A stretch of 64,000 bases of DNA from positions 17,508,660 through 17,572,659 of the forward strand of contig NC_133235.1 in NCBI RefSeq assembly GCF_040436345.1. The letters run 5' to 3'. Made by a program: the position numbers and the translations under genes. Below the pieces are notes generated by a model. That model was given only the letters and a program-made list of their open reading frames with translations, did no database searches and had not been told where the DNA came from. The DNA comes from Pagrus major. Lineage: Eukaryota > Chordata > Actinopteri > Spariformes > Sparidae. Numbering within the stretch: the first letter of the stretch is position 1; each line of letters starts with the position of its first letter. Shown here one piece after another: positions 53,101 through 61,800 of the stretch.

Positions 53101-53163
53101 AGCTTTGACGACCTGGACATCCCTTACATCGACGAGGATGATGAAGATCTTACAGCAGCATAA
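28345..53163 (+). CDS. myo9b: Unconventional myosin-IXb-like RhoGAP motor (complete, 40 coding exons)
   Basis: Single-headed processive actin motor carrying a RhoGAP that inactivates RhoA in cortical actin structures (family knowledge). Joined exons give about 1892 aa: N-terminal RA-like domain (about 15-112), motor (about 125-900) with P-loop GESGSGKT 219-226, switch I NNNSSR 270-275 and switch II DMFGFE 498-503, IQ neck (about 910-985), basic Ser-rich linker, C1 zinc finger (about 1439-1487) and RhoGAP (about 1505-1690) with arginine finger Arg1541. Human MYO9B is 2157 aa; the linker is shorter here. Closer to MYO9B than MYO9A by the RA and C-terminal regions ('SDDDNLDSS' versus SDEENLDS). 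An in-frame stop at 28315 fixes the start. Every junction keeps frame; only the loop-2 junction (41811/42033 or 41815/42028) is ambiguous. Exon coordinates are given in the block entries. Confidence 0.93.
30128..30250 (+). repeat. Fragment of GGGCTGCAAC-type MITE
   Basis: 'ggaaaaatgcccatcatag', 'gcagagcccaa' and 'agtccaaaactaaaagata' are internal words of the same hAT-type MITE seen at 34285. The ends are missing. Confidence 0.6.
33285..33452 (+). repeat. tRNA-derived SINE, partial
   Basis: Has a B-box-like 'ctggttcaacttcagc', then 'acctttgttgcatgtcctgt', 'tcccctgatttcctgtctgc', 'ctctttacct' and an A-rich end 'aaatctttaaaaacaa'. This order is that of a familiar percomorph tRNA-derived SINE. 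The A box is poorly preserved, so the copy is old and not a functional tRNA. Confidence 0.6.
34285..34600 (+). mobile_element. GGGCTGCAAC-type hAT MITE, near full length
   Basis: Begins 'ttgggctgcaaccgatga', followed by 'ttttttgattaattgttttg', 'ttccagaccccaaagtgtct', 'cacatttgagttgcaggaac' and 'aaattaatcagttgaga', the usual internal order of this family. The right terminus has decayed. No coding capacity. Confidence 0.65.
35281..35320. repeat. MITE right-end fragment (GTTGCAGCCCTAG)
   Basis: 'tagttgcagccctagt' is the mirror of the left terminus of the MITE at 34285; only the terminal 30-40 bp is recognisable. Confidence 0.55.
35525..44086 (+). CDS. myo9b: myo9b motor-domain exons (residues 261-897)
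   Basis: Exons: 35525-35619, 35793-35855, 36132-36231, 36830-36930, 38796-38919, 39257-39346, 39525-39641, 40068-40202, 40401-40522, 41128-41269, 41622-41811 (or 41815), 42033 (or 42028)-42093, 42262-42354, 42468-42507, 42699-42821, 43551-43631, 43714-43824, 43964-44086. They encode switch I (NNNSSR), the transducer, relay/switch II (DMFGFENL), the class IX loop 2 with basic '[13 protein letters not shown]', the actin-binding helix-loop-helix ('[20 protein letters not shown]') and converter. All donors are GT and acceptors AG; the donor after 41269 is weak (GTGGGG). Loop 2 is compact compared with human MYO9B. Confidence 0.93.
36992..37066 (-). repeat. 3' end of a non-LTR retroelement with (ATTC)n / (GAAT)n tail
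   Basis: About ten ATTC units (36992-37033) followed by 'cttcttccgcttatctgggg' and 'gtcgggtcgcgg'. On the minus strand this reads 'ccgcgacccgaccccagata' 'agcggaagaag' then (ATGA)n, the characteristic 3' terminus of teleost LINE or SINE copies. Strongly truncated. Confidence 0.55.
43395..43485. repeat. Dispersed repeat ('aaaggtcccatat')
   Basis: 'aaaggtcccatatgaggct', 'cttttattttgagtgtttac' and 'tagaaagtgttta' match the start of a common fish repeat; lies in the myo9b intron before 43551. Confidence 0.5.
44483..44924 (+). CDS. myo9b: myo9b neck exons with IQ motifs
   Basis: Exons 44483-44632 and 44785-44924, residues about 898-994. Three IQ-like motifs are visible: '[17 protein letters not shown]', '[16 protein letters not shown]' and '[13 protein letters not shown]'. 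IQ motifs bind calmodulin or light chains. Mammalian class IX myosins usually have four to six, so this neck is short. It ends in a Lys/Asp-rich hinge. Confidence 0.9.
45508..48511 (+). CDS. myo9b: myo9b tail-linker exons (basic, Ser/Pro-rich)
   Basis: Exons 45508-45843, 46001-46082, 46322-46519, 47773-47879, 48014-48096 and 48327-48511. They encode a low-complexity, probably disordered linker with '[11 protein letters not shown]', '[14 protein letters not shown]', a Ser-rich '[14 protein letters not shown]' and a basic cluster '[14 protein letters not shown]' resembling a nuclear localisation or lipid-binding motif. It is much shorter than the human linker. The exon ending at 46519 has an alternative in-frame donor after 46513 (CAG|GTCAAG), removing two residues. 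Confidence 0.85.
47221..47370. mobile_element. 150-bp hAT-type MITE in a myo9b intron
   Basis: 12-bp terminal inverted repeats 'tagggctgcaca' and 'tgtgcagcccta' bound a non-coding AT-rich body. The flanking 8 bp, 'taacacat' and 'taactcac', agree at six of eight positions, fitting the 8-bp target duplication of hAT elements. Confidence 0.75.
47427..47616. repeat. Two-copy tandem duplication, 96-bp period
   Basis: Copy 1 runs 47427-47522 and copy 2 from 47523 to 47616. They differ at about two single bases within the compared 94 bp ('ttggtgg/ttgatgg' and 'acctctg/accactg') and near the junction, so the event is recent. It lies in the myo9b intron between 46519 and 47773. Confidence 0.9.
48928..49881 (+). 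CDS. myo9b: myo9b pre-C1 and C1 zinc-finger exons
   Basis: Exons 48928-49035, 49185-49355, 49441-49485, 49581-49692 and 49808-49881. A helical segment ('[16 protein letters not shown]') and a conserved 'GYKDLMKGY' stretch precede a polybasic run '[12 protein letters not shown]' and then a C1 domain. The zinc ligands are His1439, the pair C-x2-C in 'SCDLCGSY', C-x2-C in 'CSACKLIC', then HKKC and a terminal Cys. The spacing fits a complete C1 fold; by family knowledge the class IX C1 is of the atypical, phorbol-ester-insensitive kind. Confidence 0.92.
49983..52062 (+). CDS. myo9b: myo9b RhoGAP-domain exons
   Basis: Exons 49983-50175, 50709-50837, 51344-51449, 51630-51761 and 51939-52062. The catalytic arginine finger is in 'GIYRKSG' (Arg1541). 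Other conserved RhoGAP blocks are '[16 protein letters not shown]', '[11 protein letters not shown]' and '[17 protein letters not shown]'. All core motifs are intact, so activity toward Rho is expected. The domain is followed by a coiled-coil-like helix '[19 protein letters not shown]'. Confidence 0.94.
51000..51240. repeat. MITE fragment in a myo9b intron
   Basis: 'ccaaccaacagtccaaatgt', 'cacaataatataatttat', 'cctcattggagaagctgac' and 'aatcaactaatcaata' are words of the GGGCTGCAAC-type MITE. Confidence 0.5.
52248..53163 (+). CDS. myo9b: myo9b C-terminal tail exons and stop
   Basis: Exons 52248-52348, 52437-52561 and 52877-53163 (stop TAA 53161-53163). They encode '[12 protein letters not shown]' and an acidic Ser stretch '[18 protein letters not shown]', both matching the mammalian MYO9B tail, then a Pro/Lys-rich segment and an acidic end '[12 protein letters not shown]'. 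If the donor after 52561 is not used, translation ends after two more codons at TAG 52567-52569, giving a possible short isoform. Confidence 0.9.
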
Positions 53164-54045
53164 CGCCACAAGTTGTACTAATTGGAATCTTCTCCGGAGT
53201 TTGTTAATAGAAGACTTTTGTGATGCCAAAGAGGAACTGTACACTTTGTTTTATAGACATTTCCATGTGTCAGTGCTGCTATGGAAACAAAGAGCTTTGA
53301 GAATTTATATGTATTTAATGGGAGGTCGAATTTATATGTATATGAACGGTCCCTTCAGGGGTTTTAAAACAGATCTGGAGAATGACCCAACATCAAGGAC
53401 TACTGAGACTCCTTGTACCAGTACACTGTGTGTGATTTTAAACATATTTCAGAATTGTACAGTATACATTTTATTAAAAGTAGGTATTTTTAATCAATTC
53501 TGTAAAGTTGTGTGACAAGCTGTGTCTCAGGATAACGTGACGAGGAGCAACTGACTCAAGATACTTCACTGATGGACATTTTTTTGAGCTCATCCACTGT
53601 GGTACTACTTGCAGATTGCCACGTTTTGTGGAAAAAATGTCTTGTAATGGTACCAGATTCTCTATTGTACAGAGTGACATTGCATTTTTGGCTCTCATTG
53701 AGTGCATTATTGTGTATCTAAATTGTTTCAATTGTGTTTTTCTGCTTTTCATTTTCCTCTGGTGTATAAACTGCGGTGACTTACCACTGATTCAGGTTAC
53801 CTGTTAAGGAAATGGTCACATTGCTGCCTTTAAGACTGACTGAAAACACTTCCCTCTGCCTTTCTTCTTAGTATTACGAGGCTGTGCCATTTAACCAAGT
53901 TAACAATTTGTATATATGTTTGTCAAACAAAAAAAAAGCATGTCTGTACATTTAATAAGGGGTAGGAATAATGCATAATGGGATGACCATCCTCCAAGTT
54001 TGACTTTTTTCACCAACTAAAATAAACTGACCATTTTGTCTCCTG
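53164..54045 (+). other. myo9b: myo9b 3' UTR
   Basis: AT-rich, no long frame. The best polyadenylation signal is AATAAA at 54021-54026; ATTAAA at 53473-53478 could give a shorter transcript. The exact cleavage site is inferred. Confidence 0.55.
54021..54026 (+). terminator. Polyadenylation signal AATAAA of myo9b
   Basis: Canonical hexamer about 860 bp after the stop codon, followed by T-rich sequence. Confidence 0.6.
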
Positions 54046-54115
54046 TTCTAAAACAAATGACTCTACTTATATAATGATTATAACCAATAATGCAGCTTTC
54101 ACATCAAGAAGTTTC

Positions 54116-54444
54116 TTAAAGGGGAAGACCAAAATGTTGTCATTATTTACTCTCGCCATCTGGAAAGTGATCCCAAATCGATTTGAGAAGACATTTGTAT
54201 TCTGCCGTTTTTAAGCGGAAATCTTCACTGTTAAGCTAAAAGTGTTAGCACGCATCCTGCCTGAAGTGGGTGCAGGAGCTTGACCATGCACTGAAGGTGT
54301 AAATGTTGTCTTTTCAAATTATTTGGGATCTTGGGGCTTCCAAAGACTTGGATTATGCCGGACAAGCTGTATGGAGCCATTTCATGTTTTTCCCATAGTT
54401 GAGTAGATAATGGCTGAATTTTCATTTTTGGTGAACTACTTTAA
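54116..54444. mobile_element. Inverted-repeat element, second copy
   Basis: The left end 'ttaaaggggaagaccaaaat' pairs with the right end 'tttttggtgaactactttaa'. Internal words 'gtgatcccaaatcgatttga' and 'tcttttcaaattatttggg' pair in turn. It shares 'ggtgtaaatg...gtcttttcaaat', 'cttggattat' and 'gagtagataatg' with the element at 21307-21856. Shorter (329 bp) and non-coding. Confidence 0.6.
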
Positions 54445-55500
54445 CAGTATACAGTATATTATGGTGAACAATTAAACATAAACAAAATAAATTCCTGCAT
54501 GTTAGAGAAAGCTTATGAATAACTGAACAGAGAAAAGATATTTGAGAAAATATACAAAACGCCACATTTTATAATAGTATTTTGAAACTACCACATTGGT
54601 TCCATGATTTGTTACTACATGTTGATACTAAACAACATTGTGAATAACTAATTAGATGATATATCAATTCTGGGATCACCATATGAACTTCTACAATGTA
54701 AAATGAGAGGAAATTGTAAAATTGTATGTCAGGTGGAAGTTTTATAGAAAATAAAGATGCCCTTTTTGTCAGTGAGATGAATGACAATATCTATAGCAGA
54801 CCAGTATTTCACAAAGTTGAATTATATTTCAATGTTCCCCCCGAGTTATGGAGCATAATTACTTATGAGCTCCAAAATCAAAGTAATACATTTCAGTCTG
54901 CTGGCTGACCGTGACCCTATTCTCTCTTCATCAGAGCATTTTAAATTAGGCTTTCGTTCTTTGTGATAGTACATCCCTGGTTAGTTTGATCTTTACTAAG
55001 CATGTGTTTCAGGAATCCAAACATCCCGTTCTTTGTAGTGACTCACTGTTAATTTCTTGCAGCTGCACACACCCTGTGGCAGATTTCCAGCCCATTTCAT
55101 TTTGAATCATTTCCCTCCAACTTCTGCCAGATGTTTGTGTTCATAAAAAAATATATATTTTGAATCTCTTAATACACTAAGAACACAAACAAAACAAATT
55201 ATCTTTTGTGTTCCTGAATTGTAGCCTATCTTATTGAATTATCAATTAAAATACTCAAATAGAAAACATTAAAAAGGCAAAAATAGTGACTGGCAAGGCT
55301 TTTAAAATAAAGTAATACAGAGAAAATAGTATGAAACAAAGCACATATGTAAAAGCATGAATTTTTAAGTGAATTTTGGAGAAGTGGTCTGTGATCGAGC
55401 TGTGTTGTTGGGTTCTGGTCTGGGAAGTGGCTGAACATCTTGTACACTTTCTTTGTAAACACAGAGACTCGCCATATAAGGGACTTCCTCTTTGTACACT
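54445..55500. other. Intergenic spacer, nothing recognised
   Basis: AT-rich DNA between the myo9b 3' end and the mfsd14a promoter; no supported gene. Confidence 0.45.
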
Positions 55501-55833
55501 GAACCCGCGGTGTGGCGTTCTCAAATGACCATTTGAGGATCAATAGCACCAACGTTTTTCTAAACCAATCAGAGGCAGAGTTTGGAGTTTATGTTTTATC
55601 AAGCAGCCAATGGTTGAGCGGTGTTGCTTTGGAAGGGCGGGTCAATGCTTCGTTCAGGAAGACGGGTGGAAGTGAGGTGGGGATGAGAAATCATCATTTA
55701 GTTAGCTCGCTGCTAGCTGCCTGGAGCCGACTACCGAGGTGTTATGCGTGTAGTAGCCGAAATCAGCGGATTGTTTTTCTTTCGATAGGTGCAACGATGA
55801 CCCTCTGACACCAAGAATGGACATAAGTTAACA
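55500..55833 (+). promoter_or_regulatory. mfsd14a: Promoter and 5' UTR of mfsd14a
   Basis: CpG content rises sharply from about 55500 ('gaacccgcggtgtggcgttc') and continues into intron 1, as for a CpG-island promoter without an evident TATA box. Two tiny upstream ORFs lie at 55797-55808 (3 codons) and 55817-55831 (4 codons). An in-frame TGA at 55798-55800 rules out an earlier start within this exon. Confidence 0.5.
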
Positions 55834-58800
55834 ATGACGGGGGAGAAAAAGAAGAAAAAGCGGCTGAACCGCAGCATTCTTCTTGCAAAGAAAATTATAA
55901 TAAAAGATGGAGGAAGTGTGAGTTAAATATTTATTTATCTTCGTTAACTTAGCTTGCCGCTGAGACAAGCTGGCTCTCAGCCGCTGAAGTTAGTTAGCAG
56001 TCTTGTTTATTTCATGAAAACGCGACAGTCGAAGCGGCATTTGTTTATGGTTTTCTGTATTTGTTAGTTTGCCCCGGCGTACATTAACCGTTAGCTGGGT
56101 CCGCCTCGCTAACTAGCTAACACAGCTAGCTGTGAACTAGCATTAGCTAGCTAACGTTAGCGGCCTCCGTTTGCCAGTCGTTTACACGTCAGCTCAGGTA
56201 ACGCTAGCAGGCTAATGTAAACGCTAGCTGTGTTATTCCTTAGCTCCCCACAATAATTCAGGTACACTGGAGTACTAGCTTATCTAACTTACACCGGCAC
56301 TTAACGTTAACGTTACCTTAAGTTTGTTCAAACTCGGGAAATCTTGCGTGACAGTGCATCACTTAGAAGCAAAAACCTGGGGCTCGGTTAACGTTAGCTC
56401 ACTAGCATATGTGTTTAATTGGGGTTATTTTTACCCTGTTGCAACATACAGATAATGTCCTTAGCGACCCACTAGCTACCCTTTGTTCTACCTAGCTAAT
56501 AATCTAAGGGACAAATTAAGGTAACTTGTCAGACGGCGTAAGAGATTTTTAGACGATAATGTGGTTTATAAATGGGCGAAGGCAGGACATTTTAGCACTT
56601 GGTTTGGTAACGTTGGTTGAAAACAAGCAAACAAAACGTTTAAGTCAGCATTGCAGGAAAGCACAAACATTGATTACTACTGAAGCTAACACCAGCTGTG
56701 TACACAGCATAGCTTTTTAACTACATGGCTATTCGGGATATGGTGCTAATGATTGGTTAATTATCACTCAGGACTTGTTGTTTCTGAAACAATTATAATT
56801 ATTTTTCTGGTACACTGACTCCTGTAGTCCGGGTATGATGATACCGTCATGTAATGTGATGAGATGCTCTTACCTGGGTGCTTCAGACTTCCTCAGAACA
56901 GCTCAGATAGTCGGCTTAGTATCATATCAGTGATTGTAGTTATTTGGATCATTTAGATAGTGTAAGTAATGCTTGTGACAAATTAGGCGTTTGGCAAAGC
57001 GTGAGAATGGAAGGATTGTTATAAATACAGTGAAGCATCGGTGCTGGTTATGTAATCAGTTGGACGGCTATACCAAACATGCTGGATATTCATAAAACGA
57101 CACACAGAGTTGTAATCATAATGAAGAAAACCAGAAACTGTTGTTTTCCTTCACTAATGCTCCTGTCGTCCCAATGACAGTCTGGTCTGGAAATATTTTA
57201 AACACCTGACATGATGTTGCTCTTCTCCAACGAAGTCAGATTATTGTTATTGCCTTACTGTATGACCGCAGCTAGGTCTGACCACTCAGCCATTAAGATT
57301 TCACTTTCCACATGCAGCCCTCGATCCAGCCAGACCATCAAATCGGCTTACAGACTCACAAGTCAATAGCAAAATATGAGCTCTGGTCGTCTGTTCAATG
57401 GAGAGGAAGTTGCAACATCAATATAATGAGACGGTTAAACATCGTTCCTTATTTTCGCAGTTAAGCAGGTGGTGTGATCTGTGATAGACCAGTCATAGAA
57501 CGAGAAAGGGTGTGGGTTTCCTCTGGTTTGTCACTTGCTCCCCAGTCGGTCATACCCATACTTGTAGATTTGGTTCCTGAGAAGTTTTCACTCCTTCCAC
57601 GTGGGGAAATGACAACCCACAAGAGTAAACTTGCATCAAGCATCTTTAAGTTGGCCCTGGCCTACTTTACAGTCTCCGTAATTATCACACCTCGCTTTGT
57701 TTCCTGCCAAACCTCAGCATCTAAACTCATGCTACTGTACTGTCTCTTCACCTTGCAGATTTGTATAGATTTTACAGTGTTGCAGTAAAGTGACTTCTTC
57801 TCCACAGAGTGGGATTTATGCATATTAAAAGAGTGTATATTTGTGTTTTACTCATTACAGATATAGATCTGTATTAAGAGTGTCTCAGTAAACTATCACA
57901 CAGAATATAAACCTGTTATATTAAACCGCTGGTTCTTGATTGTGAAATTTAAATGAAGAAGCGCTTTACTTAAATACTGAAGTATTATTTTATATAGTAT
58001 AAAGAGGTATGTCAGTAAATGGTCAACAAAATAAACGATGGCACTGAATGTGAAATTCAATGAATCCTTTTCTCTAGTTTAAATTTGTGTATTTGTTTCT
58101 ACTCAACGAAATTCATTTGTAATCTGAGTACGGCAATATAACTAATACTGCAGATGTCATGTAAACAGCTTAACTGCGTTGTCTCGCTCACATTCATGTT
58201 GTAATTAGAGTAAGTATGGCTGGATTATTAGAGCCACAGATCTCACCCACTTTTAGATAAGTCTTGGTGTGTGTGCTGCGCAGGCACCATAAAACTCATG
58301 TTATAGAACAGAAACAAAGCAATTCGTTGATGAAAAAACAGGATGGCTCGTGGCAGTGAAAAATTAAAACCACTTCAGTTTGGCAGCAGATATACAGCTC
58401 TAACATTATATTCAGCTGCGGTTTGTCACAAGGCTCTCTGAAGATTCATCGGTGTAGAAAACTACCTTTTCTGTTATATTCTAATTTCCCACTTGTCTGA
58501 GGGATGCAGCAAATATTATCAAGCAACTTGTGAAATCACCTTAAAGATATAATGTATGATATTTCCGCATTAAAATTGTCTAAAAACAACCAGACCTTTG
58601 TTATATATTTAGTTGAGTTGTTTACTGACATTATCCCAAAATGTCTCCAACAATGTTCAAACTCGTCTGGTCACCTATCGCTCTAACTTCCAGGTAAAAG
58701 TCAGATGATTTGTCAGAGAGTGAGGAAGAAAGGTTATGTTTTCATCCTTGTTTGTTTTTTCTTTGTGACCCCATTAACTTTTTGTTGCGGATCTGGATGA

Positions 58801-61800
58801 AGGGACAGATACAAACATTTTGAATGGATCTAGATAAAAAAAATCAGGCCTGCTTAGGTGGCTGGTATCTATGAGTGAGTGCGAAAGGGTACTGTTGGGC
58901 CTTGACTGAAGTATGCGCTCTATGAGACCTTTAGCAAAAATACAAACTGTGCATTTCATGGAGTTACTCTGAATCTCGAAATTCCTTCCTATAGTAATCA
59001 AATTATTTATGTGGGTGATGATCTAATAATTGTTTGAAATATGAAAAATATACATTTAAATTTTAAAGTAAAGGAAGAATAAACAGGCACAGCAATTCTA
59101 ATATGATTGGTGGCTTTTTTAATTCAACACCCAGCACTTTATAGGCTAAGACAATATATCTCATGTTGGACAGCCCGCAGTTAGGTAAGAGAAATTTCCT
59201 AAATGCGGGCTGTCCAACTGGATCATGTGATTAGTATCATCACACAAATACTGCCTCTGAATAGATTTCCACTTTACAGTTCGATCTGTTAATGTGTTAC
59301 CACTAAAATGCACTTTGATGCATGCTAAACTGTTTGTTGCTTCTCAGCTAATGCCTTTCTATTTGCATGTGTCTCCATCCAGCCTCAGGGAATCGGTGAG
59401 CCCAGTGTTTACCATGCTGTGGTGGTCATCTTCCTGGAGTTTTTTGCATGGGGTCTCCTTACCACCCCGATGCTTACGGTAAGCCTCACATAGAGACACT
59501 ATTATGTAAACTGACATACAGTAACAATTTGTAATGTATTCATACGCCTACACCTCTCTTCTCTGCAAACCTTGCCAAAGAGTGGCATTTCCCATTGACT
59601 GGAACTACACAAGGCCCATCAGTGTCTATGAATGATTGAATTTCTAATCAAATGAGTGAGGCTCTGTGTGACGCAGTTTTATTTTTTTCTGTGCGTATGT
59701 GTTAGCAGATGTTTTGCCAAGCGCTAATGGGCTGAGAAATATGAAAAGGGCATCAAACAGTCATATTGTCTAAGCACCAGTTCTTTGTTGAAAAGGCTTA
59801 TCAGGGGGTCACTGGTTTGTGTTGTTAGGCCACGGCACAGATGCCTGCCAGCGAAACGGCACACATTCACCTCAGTGCTACTACTACAGAGTAGTGTGGT
59901 TTCAAGTATTTGCTACAAGCAGCTCGAACAGCATCACTTAGATGATTTGCATTCCAAAATGTAAAATATTGGCACCAGAAAATCAGTGGTCAATAATTAA
60001 AAAACACAGATGATACTCTCCTCAAAAACAGATCTGATTTGTAAGAAAAGTGCTAAGATGACTCATAATGATGATGTGCTTTATTTCATACCAGCAGGGA
60101 GTGTGTATTAATAGTCGTCCTTTTTCTGACAAGCTCTATATTTATTGACTTCATTCCAGTTTTTTGTACCTATGTTTTTCTCCACCAGTGTGAATGACTT
60201 TAGGTAGAGACTGCTATCTAAAAACAAATGATGAGCAAACATCTGTGAGCCACATGATGCGAACCAGACAGGCTTATGCAATGCATGCTTTTCAGCTGTC
60301 TCTTGTTTGAAGAGGTGGTTGTAACTGTTGAGCATTAATTACTGGGGGTTTGTTGCCCTCAAGATCCCTGGGCGGTGGCAGGATTTGCATTTTGGACTAA
60401 TCAGAGGGCGACTGAAGATGAGAGGGACTGCTTCACTGCCCCCAATGAGCGCACTGCTTCATTAGTATCCTGCAGCAACAGCCTTCACTGAGCATTCACA
60501 GTCTGTGTGTGTTGGGTAACTGACTCCCAGAGGAAGAGAGGGGATTCTTAACCATGCCACAAGCTTTTCCCTCTGTACCCCTAAACAATAACCAGATCCT
60601 GTTGTTCAGCCTCTATGAAGCTTCACATGCTTCAAATTAAACCAAGGTTTCATGTTCCCACACCAGTGTCAATGACACTTGAACACTGTTGTTATGGACT
60701 TTGAACGCAACATCCCATTGATTTTGACTATGTGAACGCCCCTTTCACCTACATTCTCATAAAAATAGGGTATTTATAAGCACATTGTTGAGTTGTAAAT
60801 ATCCTGAAATACTTAACTACTGTTCTCTGTTGGACAGCAGCTGTAAACCAAGCATGGTCAAAAACAGAAAAGTTGTACTCTATATTTTCTGTTAAGAAGG
60901 GCTATAATAAAAGCTTTAATGGCTTTTTAAGACTGTGATACACAAAGTTAACTTTTATTATTTCATTATTTTTTTGACTGTAAAACAAGATCCAACTGCC
61001 AAATTAAGAAAATGTTTAACATTTTCTGCAATTAAAATAAATGTATGCACTCTCTTAGTACTTCCGAGTCTGCACTGAAAGTTTGACAACGAAGCAGTTT
61101 CCGATCAAAACAGTTAATCATCTAAAAACATCAGATGACACTGAAAGTCAAATGTTGTAACATGATGTTAGAGAGATTTTGCTCCCTGACATTACACAGC
61201 TCTTACTGTCAAGTGCGTACAGGATATCAGGTTTGAACTGGGCCTTAAAGCTACCTACACTCAGACTGATGATCATATTCACCAAGAGAATAATGAAATG
61301 AACAGCTTGTAACAGGTTAAAATACTCCAGCCTAGCAATAACCATGAATGAAGTGTGTAACCATGACAACAATAAGTACAGACGAAAACTGGAAAATCAG
61401 AAGTTTGGAAACTATTTAGGTCACTTGACTGCTTGGATGTCTGAGTGTGTGAGTGCATCTCTCAGGGGTAAACAAAACAGCACCAACTTTTACAGTCTTT
61501 CCTTGGATGAATTTCTCTCTTTTAATGTGTTTGTGTGTGTTTGAGTGTGGATGATTTGGTGTTGCGTGAGGAATCGCAACCATGTGTATCTGCAGAGTGA
61601 TCATAGCATGTCACTCCAGTTCCAGAGAATTTACAGGTGTTTGACCGAACTAGAAATCGGTATACTGTGCCTCATGTAGTCGGGACTATGCTCTCATCTC
61701 TCCATTCATCCAGACCCTCTGTTGAGGAATGATGGGAAAAATAATCAAAGATGTGATACTTTTGGATCTTTTGAATCTGTGGGGGCTAAAATTTGGAAAG

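Larger units (their letters stand above)
55918..59382 (+). other. mfsd14a intron 1
   Basis: 3.5 kb from GTGAGT to a CATCCAG acceptor. The first 500 bp (about 55930-56410) is rich in GCTAGC, GCTAAC and AACGTTA words, palindromic and CpG-containing, continuing the promoter island. It also holds the dispersed repeat at 58735-58935 and the hairpin at 59165-59218. Confidence 0.8.
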
